Under the pieces are notes generated by a model. That model searched no databases, was not told the DNA's origin, and was given only the letters and a program-made list of their open reading frames with translations. From NCBI RefSeq assembly GCF_963668385.1, contig NZ_OY764327.1:6084724-6148723 (forward strand): a stretch of DNA of 64,000 nt, given 5' to 3'. Below are positions 37,899 to 48,041 of the stretch, in pieces (position 1 is the first letter of the stretch; every line of letters begins with the position of its first letter). The stretch is from an uncultured Carboxylicivirga sp. (GTDB taxonomy: Bacteria > Bacteroidota > Bacteroidia > Bacteroidales > Marinilabiliaceae). The position numbers and the translations under genes are program-made.

Positions 37899-37942
37899 AT
37901 TCGTTAGCTTTTAATTTAACAATTGAGATTTTCATAACACAT

Positions 37943-37950
37943 CAAACTTA
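37943..37950 (-). promoter_or_regulatory. -7 box of the DUF4469 gene
   Basis: Minus-strand TAAGTTTG (TAnnTTTG), 45 nt before the start codon. No convincing -33 element at 19 nt. Confidence 0.4.
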
Positions 37951-38164
37951 TTAATTTATAAAAACATACACCATAGGTATTTATACCTATTTTATTTAAG
38001 ACTGATATCAACCCACCAACTACCAGCGCCTATTTTGTATTTACCACAAACAAAACCTTATCATATTAATTCTTCACTATCTGTAACTAAGCACTCACTT
38101 ATCAGTAAATTTTAAAAGCCGTGTTATTTTGCATAAATTAGCCCACCGAATACAGATAAATAAG

Positions 38165-39232
38165 ATGAAAAATATACCTATACTTTTACTGAGTTATTTT
38201 GTTTTTACTTTAATGCTTAACACCTCAGTTAATGCACAGGATAAATATGCTAAAACGGGCAATGGATACGGCACGCGCGAAATACTCGATTTTGATGCAG
38301 CACAATACTCAATGCTAAAAATTACCAATCAACATGGCAACATTACCATCAATGGTTGGGATAGCGACTCTATACAAATACAAACGCTTATAAATGTGCA
38401 AGCTCCAGGTATTAACTCGGCCGAAGAGGTACTCGACTTTATTTCGATACAACGAGCCAGCAGAGCCGGAATGCTAATTTTTCGCACTGCGTTTGATGAA
38501 GAGTTCTTCTCTAACTATCCATTTAGCATCGATTATACCATTAACGTTCCTAAAAGCCTGATGCTTGATATCAACAATAATTTGGGCGATGTTTTGATTC
38601 AAAATGTGGATGGTAAAATTAAGTTACACCTCGATTATGGAAAACTCCATTTGGTTCAGTCGAACAATAAGCTTGATCATGATTTTACACTTAATTTCGC
38701 CGATGCCAAACTAGATGCCTGTAACGATATAAAAGGTAAGCTAAACAACACTACTTTTACTGCCCATAAGGTAGGCCGTATCGAATTCAAAAGTCAGTAC
38801 TCGGCATATCAAATTGGCGAAGCCCGTAGTGTTTCTCTCAACTCTGCTACCGATAAAATAAACATTAATCAAAGCGACAGTTTGCAGGTTTCAGGCAATC
38901 AATTATTGATTAACGTTAAAAAACTTAATACTTTTGGTTTTGTTGAAGTCGACCGCGGCCAACTGATGCTTAAAGCTGATAGTACACTATCGAAATTATC
39001 TATTTCGAACAAAATGGCCAATACTATTATTACCCTGCCGGTTGATTACACCTACATTGTAAATGGTGAAATAACAAACGGAGAACTGATCCATCCAAAT
39101 CCGGAACAGTTACAGCTTGTTAAAGAAGGCTCAAAGGAGTCGTTTTCTGGTAAAATAGGAACAACTAATACCTATCAAGGCCAGCTTGTTTTATTCAACA
39201 AAAACTCTGATTTAACAATTAAAACTTACTAA
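38165..39232 (+). CDS. Exported DUF4097-type putative adhesin
   Basis: 355 residues from the ATG at 38165 (signal peptide MKNIPILLLSYFVF to about 24, ending VNAQ); the in-frame TTG at 38129 would spoil the signal. The body is a run of short beta-strands (HGNITINGWDSD, LDINNNLGDVLIQNVDG, KLHLDYGKLHLV) typical of the right-handed beta-helix of DUF4097 proteins. No catalytic motif. It starts a run of five genes with gaps of 2, 2, 21 and -1 bp, suggesting one transcript. Function unknown. Confidence 0.75.
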   Translation: MKNIPILLLSYFVFTLMLNTSVNAQDKYAKTGNGYGTREILDFDAAQYSMLKITNQHGNITINGWDSDSIQIQTLINVQAPGINSAEEVLDFISIQRASRAGMLIFRTAFDEEFFSNYPFSIDYTINVPKSLMLDINNNLGDVLIQNVDGKIKLHLDYGKLHLVQSNNKLDHDFTLNFADAKLDACNDIKGKLNNTTFTAHKVGRIEFKSQYSAYQIGEARSVSLNSATDKININQSDSLQVSGNQLLINVKKLNTFGFVEVDRGQLMLKADSTLSKLSISNKMANTIITLPVDYTYIVNGEITNGELIHPNPEQLQLVKEGSKESFSGKIGTTNTYQGQLVLFNKNSDLTIKTY

Positions 39233-39234
39233 TT

Positions 39235-41013
39235 ATGCCAGCTGCCGACAATTTATTTAAGTTACGAAGTTATATGGCTACCAACGCGGTAGATGCTTAT
39301 ATTATTACCAGTGCCGATCCGCACCTAAGCGAATATCCAGCCGACCATTGGAAGTTTCGCGACTGGCTATCGGGTTTTACAGGCTCGGCAGGTACCTTAA
39401 TTGTTACGCAGGAAGAGGCAGGTCTTTGGACCGATTCGAGATACTTTTTACAAGCCGAAAAACAGCTCGAAGATTCTGGCATTGATTTATACAAAATGGG
39501 CTTGCCCGAAACGCCCGACTTTAAAGAGTGGTTGACCGTGCAGATTCCATCGGGATGTGTAGTAGGCATCAATGGTAAAACCATTTCGGTAAATGCATAT
39601 CGCGATTTAGCCACTGCCTTAAAAAAGGTGGATATTAGATTAGATGGCAAAGTTTACCTCGATGAAGATGTTTGGGAAGGCCGCCCTCCTATTCCGGATG
39701 ATGGCATTTTTGAATTAGAAACCCAATATTGCGGATTAAGCCGTAAAGAAAAAATTGATCTGATACGTAAACTCATGCTCGAAAAAGGGGCTACCCATTA
39801 TGTGGTTGCTTCACTCGACGAAATTGCATGGGCTCTTAATTTTCGTGGTAAAGATGTGATGTACAACCCAGTGTTTCACTCCTACTTAATTATCACCGAA
39901 AATCAGGTAAATCTCTTTATCGATCCACATAAATTAACTTCAGCCATTGGTAAGCAACTGGCCGAAGAAGGTATTAAAGTGTATTTGTACAGCGACTTTT
40001 ACAGTTTTGTTAAAGATATGCTGGTTGATAGCATTGTTCTGGTTGATTCAGATCGAGTAAATAGCCGCGTGTTTGGTAGTTTACCTTCGCAATCGGCCAA
40101 AATAGAGCGTCCAAGCCTTATAACAGAATTAAAGGCACGTAAGAATACAACCGAAATAGCCAACACTCAAAAAGCAATGGTTAAAGATGGAGTTGCCATG
40201 GTTCGTTTCTTACATTGGTTAGATAAATCGGTTGGTAAAGAGCAACTAAACGAATATACCGTTTCGCAAAAATTAGGTTCGTTCCGAGCTGAGCAAGAAA
40301 ACTACCAGGGCGATTCGTTCAATACCATTAGTGGTTATGCTGCCAACGGAGCCATTGTTCATTACTCTGTTGAAGAAGCTACTGCAGCCACCGTTGAACC
40401 TAAAGGTTTCTATCTGGTTGATTCAGGCGGTCAGTATCTCGAAGGAACAACAGACATTACACGAACGGTTGCCTTAGGCGAACTAAATGCCCAAGAAAAA
40501 AAAGACTTTACACTAGTATTAAAAGGACATATTGCCATGGATCAGGCAGTATTCCCCAAAGGAACCAGAGGTGTTCACTTAGATATTTTAGCTCGTCAGG
40601 CCTTATGGACCGGAGGCTTAAATTACGGCCATGGAACCGGCCACGGCGTAGGGCACTTCCTTAATGTACACGAAGGCCCGCAAAGTATACGTCCGCAAGA
40701 TAACGGCATCGCCATCGAAGAAGGTATGATTACCTCCAACGAACCTGGCTTATACCGAACTGGCAAATACGGCATCCGTATCGAGAATCTTGTTTTATGC
40801 GTTGCTGATCAAACCACTGAATTTGGTGAGTTCCTAAAGTTCGAAACACTTACTTTATGTCCTATAGATATAAATGCCATCGATGCTAGTTTATTAACGC
40901 TAGCTGAAAAAGCATGGTTAAATAACTACCATAGCAAAGTAAGGGAAGCTTTAAGCGTTTACTTAAATGAGGATGACAAGCAATGGTTAATTGAAAAAAC
41001 CAAGGAAATATAA
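39235..41013 (+). CDS. Xaa-Pro aminopeptidase (M24B, aminopeptidase P family)
   Basis: 592 residues in three domains: two creatinase-like N-terminal domains (about 1-310) and a C-terminal pita-bread metallopeptidase. The dinuclear metal ligands are visible: the two Asp in DSGGQYLEGTTDITRT, His in GHGVGHFLNVHEGP, Glu in TSNEPGLY and Glu in GIRIENLVL. It removes the N-terminal residue when proline is second. The length fits the long three-domain form known from eukaryotes and many Bacteroidota. No signal peptide, so cytoplasmic. Two bp separate it from both neighbours in the run. Confidence 0.94.
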   Translation: MPAADNLFKLRSYMATNAVDAYIITSADPHLSEYPADHWKFRDWLSGFTGSAGTLIVTQEEAGLWTDSRYFLQAEKQLEDSGIDLYKMGLPETPDFKEWLTVQIPSGCVVGINGKTISVNAYRDLATALKKVDIRLDGKVYLDEDVWEGRPPIPDDGIFELETQYCGLSRKEKIDLIRKLMLEKGATHYVVASLDEIAWALNFRGKDVMYNPVFHSYLIITENQVNLFIDPHKLTSAIGKQLAEEGIKVYLYSDFYSFVKDMLVDSIVLVDSDRVNSRVFGSLPSQSAKIERPSLITELKARKNTTEIANTQKAMVKDGVAMVRFLHWLDKSVGKEQLNEYTVSQKLGSFRAEQENYQGDSFNTISGYAANGAIVHYSVEEATAATVEPKGFYLVDSGGQYLEGTTDITRTVALGELNAQEKKDFTLVLKGHIAMDQAVFPKGTRGVHLDILARQALWTGGLNYGHGTGHGVGHFLNVHEGPQSIRPQDNGIAIEEGMITSNEPGLYRTGKYGIRIENLVLCVADQTTEFGEFLKFETLTLCPIDINAIDASLLTLAEKAWLNNYHSKVREALSVYLNEDDKQWLIEKTKEI

Positions 41014-41015
41014 GA

Positions 41016-41915
41016 ATGCTATCAATCTGTATTCCGGTTTATAACTATATAATAACCGAGCTAGTTGAATCTTTGCATCAGCAAATAACAGCAAATAACC
41101 ATACTGCTGAAATTATTATTATTGATGATGGTTCAAGCGAAAATTACAGAGTTATAAACCGGAAGGTATCAGATCATCACATGATCAATTATTACGAACA
41201 AAACAATCAGGGAAGGTCTAAAACTCGCAATAATCTGGCTGCAAAAGCAAATGGCAACAACCTTATTTTTATCGACTGCGATTGTGCCGTTCTGGATAAT
41301 TATCTGAACAACTATGCGAGTAATATCCACCAAGCCATTGTTATTGGAGGCCTGGCATATGCAAAACAACCTAAGCAAAAGGAATTGAGGTTACGTTGGC
41401 GATACGGTATAAAAAGAGAATGTGCCATTGATTACACAAGAAATAAGATAGGTTTTCTTTCGTCAAACTTTATGATACAAAAGCAACTCTTCGCGTCCAT
41501 CGGTTTTGACGAAAACATTACCCAATATGGACATGAAGATACGCTGTTAGGTTTAAGTATTCGCAGAAAAGGCTATCAACCAGTGCAAATCAATAACCCA
41601 GTTATTCACTTAGGCATCGATGATGCAAAAACATTCTTAAAAAAAACCGAACAAGCAATTATTAGCTTTCATTACATACTAATACAAAACCCCTTAGATA
41701 AAGATCTTCTTAAGAACAACCAAGCGAAACTTTTCAAATTAAAAACACCATTAATACTAAATAAAAGTATCTCTTTTATATATAAAATTCTTAAAGTCCC
41801 CATTGGCTATTTCTTATCCAAAATATATCCATCCTTAAACCTTTTTGATCTTTACAAGGTTTTATATATTTTTCATGTCAAATCTGCTACACAGAACAAC
41901 CAATCTAATAATTAG
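41016..41915 (+). CDS. Glycosyltransferase family 2 (GT-A)
   Basis: 299 residues. N-terminal CIPVYNY and IIIDDGSS, the metal-binding DxD as IDCDC (about 88-92), and a C-terminal acceptor region with GFDENITQYGHEDTLLGL, typical of the N-terminal galactosyltransferase-like or chondroitin-polymerase-like subgroup of GT2. It transfers a sugar from a nucleotide sugar to an unknown acceptor. No membrane span is evident apart from a mildly hydrophobic C-terminal region. It starts 2 bp after the aminopeptidase gene, an unusual partner; no other polysaccharide genes surround it. Confidence 0.88.
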   Translation: MLSICIPVYNYIITELVESLHQQITANNHTAEIIIIDDGSSENYRVINRKVSDHHMINYYEQNNQGRSKTRNNLAAKANGNNLIFIDCDCAVLDNYLNNYASNIHQAIVIGGLAYAKQPKQKELRLRWRYGIKRECAIDYTRNKIGFLSSNFMIQKQLFASIGFDENITQYGHEDTLLGLSIRRKGYQPVQINNPVIHLGIDDAKTFLKKTEQAIISFHYILIQNPLDKDLLKNNQAKLFKLKTPLILNKSISFIYKILKVPIGYFLSKIYPSLNLFDLYKVLYIFHVKSATQNNQSNN

Positions 41916-41936
41916 TATTTTTGCAAATAAACACCC

Positions 41937-43346
41937 ATGAGATATCTAGTAGTTTTATTATTTCTATCAACAATAAGTATAAGCAACTTATTTGCCCAAA
42001 CATGTAAAATAGATGTAAACATTAGTGGTTTCGAAAAAGACACCATTATTCTGGGATATTACTTTAACAAGCAAATGTTTGTTGAAGATACCATACCGGC
42101 TTCATCATCTGGAAAATTCACAATACAAGAAACGGAGCCATTAAAGCAAGGTGTTTACATTGTTTATTTAAACAGCGAAAAGTATTTCGATATATTAATT
42201 GGTAAAGATCAAACCTTTTCCATTCAAACATCAGTAGATGATTTATTTAACAATCTACAAATTAAAGGTTCGCAAGAGAGTGTTGCCTTTTTAGAATATC
42301 AAAAATTACTGAGAAGTAAACAAGCTGAAGCAAAAGAAATACAAGAGCAATTACAAGCAACTGAAGATGAAAAAACGAAGGAAGAGCTTCGTTCTAAGTT
42401 ACAAGGCTTTGGTAAAGAAGTAAAAGAAAAATCAACTACACTTATTAATAATAACCCGAATTCATGTTTAAGCGTGTTCTTAAAAGGATTAGAAGATGTA
42501 GATGTACCCCAAATGGAAGCTCCCGCAGGAAGTGAAAATCCAGAACAGGAAGTTCAACGAATGCGCTTTAACTACTATAAAGAACACTATTGGGACAACA
42601 TCGACTTTTCGGATGAACGAATTTTACGTACTCCGTTCTTCACTGATAAAATAGAAAGATACTTATCACAAGTTTTGGTTATTCCTGATACAATCACAAT
42701 TGGCTGTCATAAGATGATTGCAGCAGCTGAGGGTAATGCTGAAATGGAAAAATATCTGATACAATATCTTTTTAACTGGGCCAACGAAAGTAAAACAATG
42801 GGAATGGATGCTGTAATGGTTGATTTAGCCGATGCATATTATTTAAGTGGAAAAGCCGACTGGGTTGATGAGGAGTTTTTAACTAAACTTCGGGAGAGGG
42901 TCTATAAAATTAAGCCTACCCTATTAAATAAAACAGCAGCCGATTTTAAAATGCAATCGTACAACGGAGAGGTATACCGACTTAGCGAAATTAGAGCTCC
43001 CTATACCATTCTGGTTTTTTGGGAACCTGAGTGTGGGCATTGTAAAAAAGAGATTCCAAAACTACACGACGAAGTATGGACAAAATATGCGGATAAAGGC
43101 ATAAAAATTGTAGCTGTTTACACTCAAAACGATAAAGAAGAATGGGAAGAGTTCATTACCGAGCATCAACTGGAAGAATGGATAAACTTATATGATCCAT
43201 ATAATCAAAGTGGTTTCCGTAATAACTATGATATATACAGTACACCAGTTATTTATATATTGGATAAAGACAAAAAAATACTTGCCAAGAGATTGGGTGT
43301 AGATCAAATCCCAGGATTCCTTGATCATCAATTTAAGAATTTGTAA
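41937..43346 (+). CDS. Exported TlpA-like thiol-disulfide oxidoreductase
   Basis: 469 residues. Signal peptide (about 1-21, ending LFAQ), DUF4369-like N-terminal beta domain (about 22-120), a helical segment with a coiled coil (about 115-180), a DUF5106-like middle domain, and a C-terminal thioredoxin fold (about 330-469) with redox motif CGHC (Cys366, Cys369) preceded by VFWEPE. It should act in the periplasm on disulfide bonds. The stop codon overlaps the next start (TAATG), so the DUF4465 lipoprotein is translationally coupled and may be a substrate or partner. Confidence 0.85.
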   Translation: MRYLVVLLFLSTISISNLFAQTCKIDVNISGFEKDTIILGYYFNKQMFVEDTIPASSSGKFTIQETEPLKQGVYIVYLNSEKYFDILIGKDQTFSIQTSVDDLFNNLQIKGSQESVAFLEYQKLLRSKQAEAKEIQEQLQATEDEKTKEELRSKLQGFGKEVKEKSTTLINNNPNSCLSVFLKGLEDVDVPQMEAPAGSENPEQEVQRMRFNYYKEHYWDNIDFSDERILRTPFFTDKIERYLSQVLVIPDTITIGCHKMIAAAEGNAEMEKYLIQYLFNWANESKTMGMDAVMVDLADAYYLSGKADWVDEEFLTKLRERVYKIKPTLLNKTAADFKMQSYNGEVYRLSEIRAPYTILVFWEPECGHCKKEIPKLHDEVWTKYADKGIKIVAVYTQNDKEEWEEFITEHQLEEWINLYDPYNQSGFRNNYDIYSTPVIYILDKDKKILAKRLGVDQIPGFLDHQFKNL

Positions 43347-44299
43347 TGAAATTTAAATCAATAATAATATTAGCAGCTATCAGTCTGGCTATTGTTTCGT
43401 GCTTTAAAGACGATAAGCCTGTTCCGGCACCAACCATTTATCTTTCAATGCCTGTTGGAGGCTTTGATGTTGACATTGACAGTACTTTTATCATAGAGCC
43501 TAAAATTACTTACGATGTTTCATCTAGTTATGAGTGGACGCTGAATGATGAAATCATATCTACTGAAAGAGATTTTAAATTTACCGATTATGATTATGGT
43601 TCGTATCAATTCCATTTTAAGATAACTACACCTTCGGGATCTGATACCATGACTATACCCGTTCATGCCATGGATATATGCTCATTTGAAGAGTTTACTT
43701 TAAAAGACAGTAGTTTTCATTACTATCCAGAAGAAGGATTTTACAGTTGGAAATATGCACAATTAAGTAATAATTATAACGGCAATAACAGAGACTGGAG
43801 TGGATTCGCAATTAGCAAAGGAGTTAATAAAACTTCAGGAGCTTTATCTAATCAGTTTAGTGTTTATTATGCATCTGGTGCCGAATCATCAACCAATTTT
43901 GGTGTCTTCAAACAATCCGACGAAATCAATCATAAAATATCATTCACCGATGGTAAGGCTCATCAATTGGAATCGATGGAAGTAAACAACTCAACGCTAG
44001 CTTACCTAACAATGAACCAAGGATTTAACAGAAGAGATACGGTTGATTTTTTCTTATTGACTATTAATGGATATGATGATAGCAACACTCTTCAACAAAG
44101 CATTAAATACTACCTTGCTGATTATCGTTATGGACGAACCTCAGAAAAGTATATCGTGTCTAACTGGGAAACTGTTGATTTATCTGCGTTGGGTAAAGTT
44201 AATACAATTGACTTTCAATTAACGTCATCTTTTGATACAAGCTCTGTTTATACAATGCCCAAATATGTATGCTTCGACAATCTTAAAATAAAAGACTAA
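43346..44299 (+). CDS. DUF4465-type lipoprotein
   Basis: 317 residues. Signal with lipobox AIVSC (Cys19). Residues 25-110 look like a PKD-like Ig domain (YEWTLNDEIIST, YQFHFKITTPSG). The C-terminal 200 residues match the DUF4465 pattern (DFEEF-like SFEEFTL, WSGFAISKGVN, FSVYYAS, YLADYRYG, WETVDLSALGKV and the final VCFDNLKI). DUF4465 proteins are surface or periplasmic beta-sandwich proteins, sometimes near cobalamin-related genes. A mobile element begins 7 bp after the stop. Confidence 0.77.
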   Translation: MKFKSIIILAAISLAIVSCFKDDKPVPAPTIYLSMPVGGFDVDIDSTFIIEPKITYDVSSSYEWTLNDEIISTERDFKFTDYDYGSYQFHFKITTPSGSDTMTIPVHAMDICSFEEFTLKDSSFHYYPEEGFYSWKYAQLSNNYNGNNRDWSGFAISKGVNKTSGALSNQFSVYYASGAESSTNFGVFKQSDEINHKISFTDGKAHQLESMEVNNSTLAYLTMNQGFNRRDTVDFFLLTINGYDDSNTLQQSIKYYLADYRYGRTSEKYIVSNWETVDLSALGKVNTIDFQLTSSFDTSSVYTMPKYVCFDNLKIKD

Positions 44300-44305
44300 C
44301 GTAAT

Positions 44306-44572
44306 AACCTGAGTTCGACGTAAAATTTTGAACTCAGAACGCTTACAACTAGTGAGTTTCAAGTGTATATTGACGAAAGAATAGCGGGCTATTTTGAGTC
44401 GATTGCACGAAGAAAATTGCTGTTTGTAAGTGGGAATTAGCAAGCTTTGAATAAATAACTGATTAACTGCTTCAAATTTCATCGCAATAGTTCACTATTA
44501 CTCTAAAATTATTCATTGTAAATCAGTTCTTTATTTCAATCTGAGTTTTAAAATTTAAATCGAACTCAGGTT
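44306..44572. mobile_element. Candidate MITE with 32-bp imperfect terminal inverted repeats
   Basis: 267 bp. The left end 44306-44337 begins AACCTGAGTTCGA and ends AACTCAG; the right end 44541-44572 is its imperfect reverse complement (ends TCGAACTCAGGTT). The outermost 13 bp are identical. Both ends are flanked by AAT (44303-44305 and 44573-44575), consistent with a 3-bp target duplication. Each terminal repeat can also fold on itself. The interior (minus strand, 44482 to 44312) has an 85-codon open frame that may be a transposase N-terminal relic, but I cannot name the family. The right end donates the TGA stop of the protease gene. Confidence 0.68.
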
Positions 44573-46689
44573 AATATCAAAACTTTTTGAGAAATAGAAG
44601 AAACAGCATTTTTAAATACTGCAATATACACCCCCTGTTTAATGAAAGGAGGAATGGTTAGATTTCCTCTTTTTTCACCATTACATGCATACTCATTAAC
44701 TTTTATCCCATTAATACTATACAATTCTACACTTGATAAATGCTCCATATTGGTTACAAAACTAATATTCCCATCACGCGATGGATTAGGCCTGATGATT
44801 ACCTGAACAGTTTCAATTGGATCTTCTTCGGTTGATTCACTCAAGTCTGATCCCATAAAATCAATCCAAAAAGAAGTATTTCCAACTGAGGGATTTAATT
44901 CATCCAACCCTTTCCAAGCACCATTATCGCGAATAAAAGCTCTATTCTGAACGAATTCACCAATGTTCTTTTTTACATTATACAAGGCAAAAGTATCTGC
45001 ACTAGCAGGTTCATTCAATTCAATACCGATAAAAAACTTACCATTAATAGTTAGAGGTTCAGATAATTCAAGATAATACTCTCGTAACTTAAATTCAGCC
45101 AAAGTAATTTGATTTTTTGCAAATACAACATCGGCAGGTATTCCTCCTATACTATTCCATATTTTAATATTAACACTGGTTGTGAATGAATAATTGCAAA
45201 TAGCAGGAACAATATACAAACCATAAATAGTAGCCTTTTCGTAATTATAAAAGTGTTCTGCAAAAGCACTGTATCGTCTGGAGTTATTCCCTGACCAGGG
45301 TCCTTTAAATTCGTCGCTATATAAAACAACAGGAAATGTTTCGTCAGTTGCAGATGAAACACGCTTCATTACTCCCTTATAATAATCGAACCCATCAATT
45401 GAACTCACCACCTCACCTGAAGGATTTAACCATGTTGATAAATGCATTGATGTTTCTGAGTGAGTACCCCAGGCTTTGTTGAAACGTGCAAAATAATCTT
45501 CGTGAGGATAATCACAAGAAGCATAACCTCCAGATAACGTTCCTATCAATTTGTTATCTTGAGTAAAAAGGCCTGAACCAGAAGAACCTCCTTCGGTGGT
45601 GCCGCTAACCCAATTTCTAATCAACCAATGCCCATCGCTTATAAAATCGTAATCGTTATATGTGGCATTTTCCGGTGCCGTGCGTGACCATGAGACCTTT
45701 TTAACATCTCCTTCGGGATGATGAACACAATAAACAGGATCAGATATGGAGGTTGACAAATCCCATCCCGCCCAATACGGACGATATGTAGCTGGTGGAA
45801 TTGATGAAAGTTCCACCAATGAAAAATCCATATTCTTAACTCCAGCTATAAAATTAGCCCCACTTAACTGCTGCTGATCGGTTCCTGCCACATTACCCTC
45901 ACATATGGGCGCATCAAAATTAAAATACACCAACATATTTTCGGCTTCACTTTGATTAATAATACAATGCGCAGCTGTCAGCACGTATGGTTTTCCATCA
46001 TTATTAGTATTATTAACAAGTATTCCACTACATAGATATCCCTGTGATATATATTTAACAACCGATCGCTTAATCTCATTCGGTATTCGGGCATCACAAT
46101 TCACATCTACATTACAATCTTGAGAATCTCCGAAATCAATGTTATTTTTCAGGTAGTCTTTTACTCCTAAAAAATCGTGAAATACTTCTCCAATAGCCAA
46201 TTCCTGTTTTTCAAAGTTCTCTTGCTTGGTTTGAAGCTCAATAATAATTTCTTCACCTGTTAAGGGAGCAGTAGCCAACTTTCCGGATGGTTTATTATTA
46301 GCTGAAGTAAAGCTGCCTAATACCTCTGACTTATCTACATTATAAATAAAAACCGAGGCCTCATCAACCAATCTAAAATGACTAAAATTGACACTCAATG
46401 TTTTTGCACCATCAGACTTCAAAACCAACTGCCACACAAGAGTTCCGTCTCCATAGTCGTATAATTTACCTGAATTCAGAAGGGTATAATCAACGTAAAT
46501 TGGGTAAGCATACCGAAGAGGTCCATTCCCATAAGAAACATCTTTTTTTAAAGCAGCTAAACTTGGCTCACTAATCAGTTCAACAGCATTTTCAGGTAAA
46601 ATTTCGGAAGGAAATCCACCATGAGAAATCTGACCCGAAATGGTTAAGCAACTTATTAAAAACAACAATATTAGTATTTGCTTTAACAT
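44566..46689 (-). CDS. T9SS-secreted trypsin-like serine protease
   Basis: 707 residues. The signal peptide (about 1-19) and an N-terminal prodomain precede a chymotrypsin-fold protease with His241 in VLTAAHC, Asp288 in NMDFSLVEL and Ser near 370 in GGSSGSGLF. This resembles lysyl endopeptidase-type (S1/S46-like) enzymes. A jellyroll domain follows (about 440-610), then a T9SS sorting domain (RPNPSRDGN, YSINGIKV, GVYIAVF, KVLIL). The reading frame ends inside the right terminal repeat of a mobile element: the final codon ACC and the stop TGA come from the insertion, so the original C-terminus may have been slightly different. Confidence 0.88.
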   Translation of the reverse strand: MLKQILILLFLISCLTISGQISHGGFPSEILPENAVELISEPSLAALKKDVSYGNGPLRYAYPIYVDYTLLNSGKLYDYGDGTLVWQLVLKSDGAKTLSVNFSHFRLVDEASVFIYNVDKSEVLGSFTSANNKPSGKLATAPLTGEEIIIELQTKQENFEKQELAIGEVFHDFLGVKDYLKNNIDFGDSQDCNVDVNCDARIPNEIKRSVVKYISQGYLCSGILVNNTNNDGKPYVLTAAHCIINQSEAENMLVYFNFDAPICEGNVAGTDQQQLSGANFIAGVKNMDFSLVELSSIPPATYRPYWAGWDLSTSISDPVYCVHHPEGDVKKVSWSRTAPENATYNDYDFISDGHWLIRNWVSGTTEGGSSGSGLFTQDNKLIGTLSGGYASCDYPHEDYFARFNKAWGTHSETSMHLSTWLNPSGEVVSSIDGFDYYKGVMKRVSSATDETFPVVLYSDEFKGPWSGNNSRRYSAFAEHFYNYEKATIYGLYIVPAICNYSFTTSVNIKIWNSIGGIPADVVFAKNQITLAEFKLREYYLELSEPLTINGKFFIGIELNEPASADTFALYNVKKNIGEFVQNRAFIRDNGAWKGLDELNPSVGNTSFWIDFMGSDLSESTEEDPIETVQVIIRPNPSRDGNISFVTNMEHLSSVELYSINGIKVNEYACNGEKRGNLTIPPFIKQGVYIAVFKNAVSSISQKVLILT

Positions 46690-46717
46690 ACCTCTAATTT
46701 ACTTATAAAACCAATAA

Positions 46718-48010
46718 CTACATCGTTTGATTATGTTGATCTTCTTCTGTATGTTCCGAATTGGAATGACTCCCCACTTTTTTTACAGCTTTAAGTATTG
46801 GTAATACGCGTTTGATTCGTCCTGTTCGCCCTAATCGATCATGTACCAACGCCCAAGCCATTACAATACTTGTTACAATGATAGTTAATAAGAGTATTCC
46901 TAACTCAAAATCATTAATTCTGAATTCCATTGGAATAGCGAAAAATAACAGCACAGAAATAAGACCACGTGGCGCAATCATAAACTGAGGAAAATAGTTC
47001 TTTTTAAAAATTAATTTAAAAATGAGCCACCTAAATCCAAACATACCCACCATAAAAAATCCGGTAAGCAATAGAATCTTAGGTACAAAAACACCTGAAA
47101 GAGTAATTGATAATCCTAATACAAAGAAGAAAAAAGTACGTACTACAAACGAGCTTTCTTTAGTGAGTAATTTAAAATCGACCAAAACTTTAGCGACATT
47201 CTCTTCGTTAAGATATTTGCGTAATTTACCCGAAAAGAATAAAGTTCGATTTTCTAAAATCAGACCAAATACCAAAATCATTAATAAAGAAGAAAGATGA
47301 AAAAGCTTTCCTATATCATAAATGAGTATCAGAACCGCAAAAAACAAAAACAACTTCACATCTGACTTTATTCGCTGAAAAGCAAAAATCATTGCATAAG
47401 ATAAAACCACACTCAGCAATAAGGTTACTCCAATATTCGAAATGATATTCACCCCTATCATAGTAGCTCCATTCTCACCAATATTTTCGAGCAATAGATA
47501 GAAAAACATGATGCCAAAAATATCAGAAAGTGTACTTTCGTATATAAGAAATTCACGTTTTTGCTTTGGTAGTTCACTAATACTTGGTATAACAATGGCA
47601 CTGCTTGTTATAGACAATGGTATTGCATATATAACAGCCGTTAACCAATCAATATTCCCAATAAAATATCGAATACCCAAGGCTAACAAAAAGGTATTGA
47701 AGAAAAGCGATACAGCTGCAACAATCAAGGATATACCTATAACTTTGAGATTCTCTTTTTTCAATTCAAGATCGAGCGCCGCTTCTAATACAATAAGGAC
47801 TAAACCAACAATACCTAATAACTCTAATGGAAGAAACCAATCGGCTTCATTAAAATTAAAACCCAACAATTCCTTAGCCAAATAGCCACTAATAATGAGC
47901 ATTATTACACTTGGCACATTGGTTTTTCGGGCTATCAGGTTAAACAAATAGGACACTATAATAATAATCGCAGCAATAATTAAAATGTGATAGGCATTGA
48001 TTCCTTCCAT
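46718..48010 (-). CDS. Cation:proton antiporter (CPA2/KefB-like)
   Basis: 430 residues, about twelve transmembrane segments. VLIVLEAALDLELK and the unwound-helix region SSAIVIPSI fit the Na+/H+ exchanger fold. It ends in a hydrophilic His/Asn-rich tail without an RCK domain. Probable Na+ or K+/H+ antiporter of the inner membrane. Downstream of the buk operon on the same strand, but separated from it by a strong terminator at 48042-48073, so it is a separate transcript or a read-through gene. Confidence 0.87.
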   Translation of the reverse strand: MEGINAYHILIIAAIIIIVSYLFNLIARKTNVPSVIMLIISGYLAKELLGFNFNEADWFLPLELLGIVGLVLIVLEAALDLELKKENLKVIGISLIVAAVSLFFNTFLLALGIRYFIGNIDWLTAVIYAIPLSITSSAIVIPSISELPKQKREFLIYESTLSDIFGIMFFYLLLENIGENGATMIGVNIISNIGVTLLLSVVLSYAMIFAFQRIKSDVKLFLFFAVLILIYDIGKLFHLSSLLMILVFGLILENRTLFFSGKLRKYLNEENVAKVLVDFKLLTKESSFVVRTFFFFVLGLSITLSGVFVPKILLLTGFFMVGMFGFRWLIFKLIFKKNYFPQFMIAPRGLISVLLFFAIPMEFRINDFELGILLLTIIVTSIVMAWALVHDRLGRTGRIKRVLPILKAVKKVGSHSNSEHTEEDQHNQTM

Positions 48011-48041
48011 ACAACAAGTTTAGATTATGAGCTTAATATAT

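Noticed and set aside
44225..44482. 85-codon minus-strand open frame in the 44.3-44.5 kb gap as a gene
   Set aside because: It extends into the DUF4465 gene in antisense and lies inside the inverted-repeat element. At best it is a transposase remnant, so it is described only within the mobile element.
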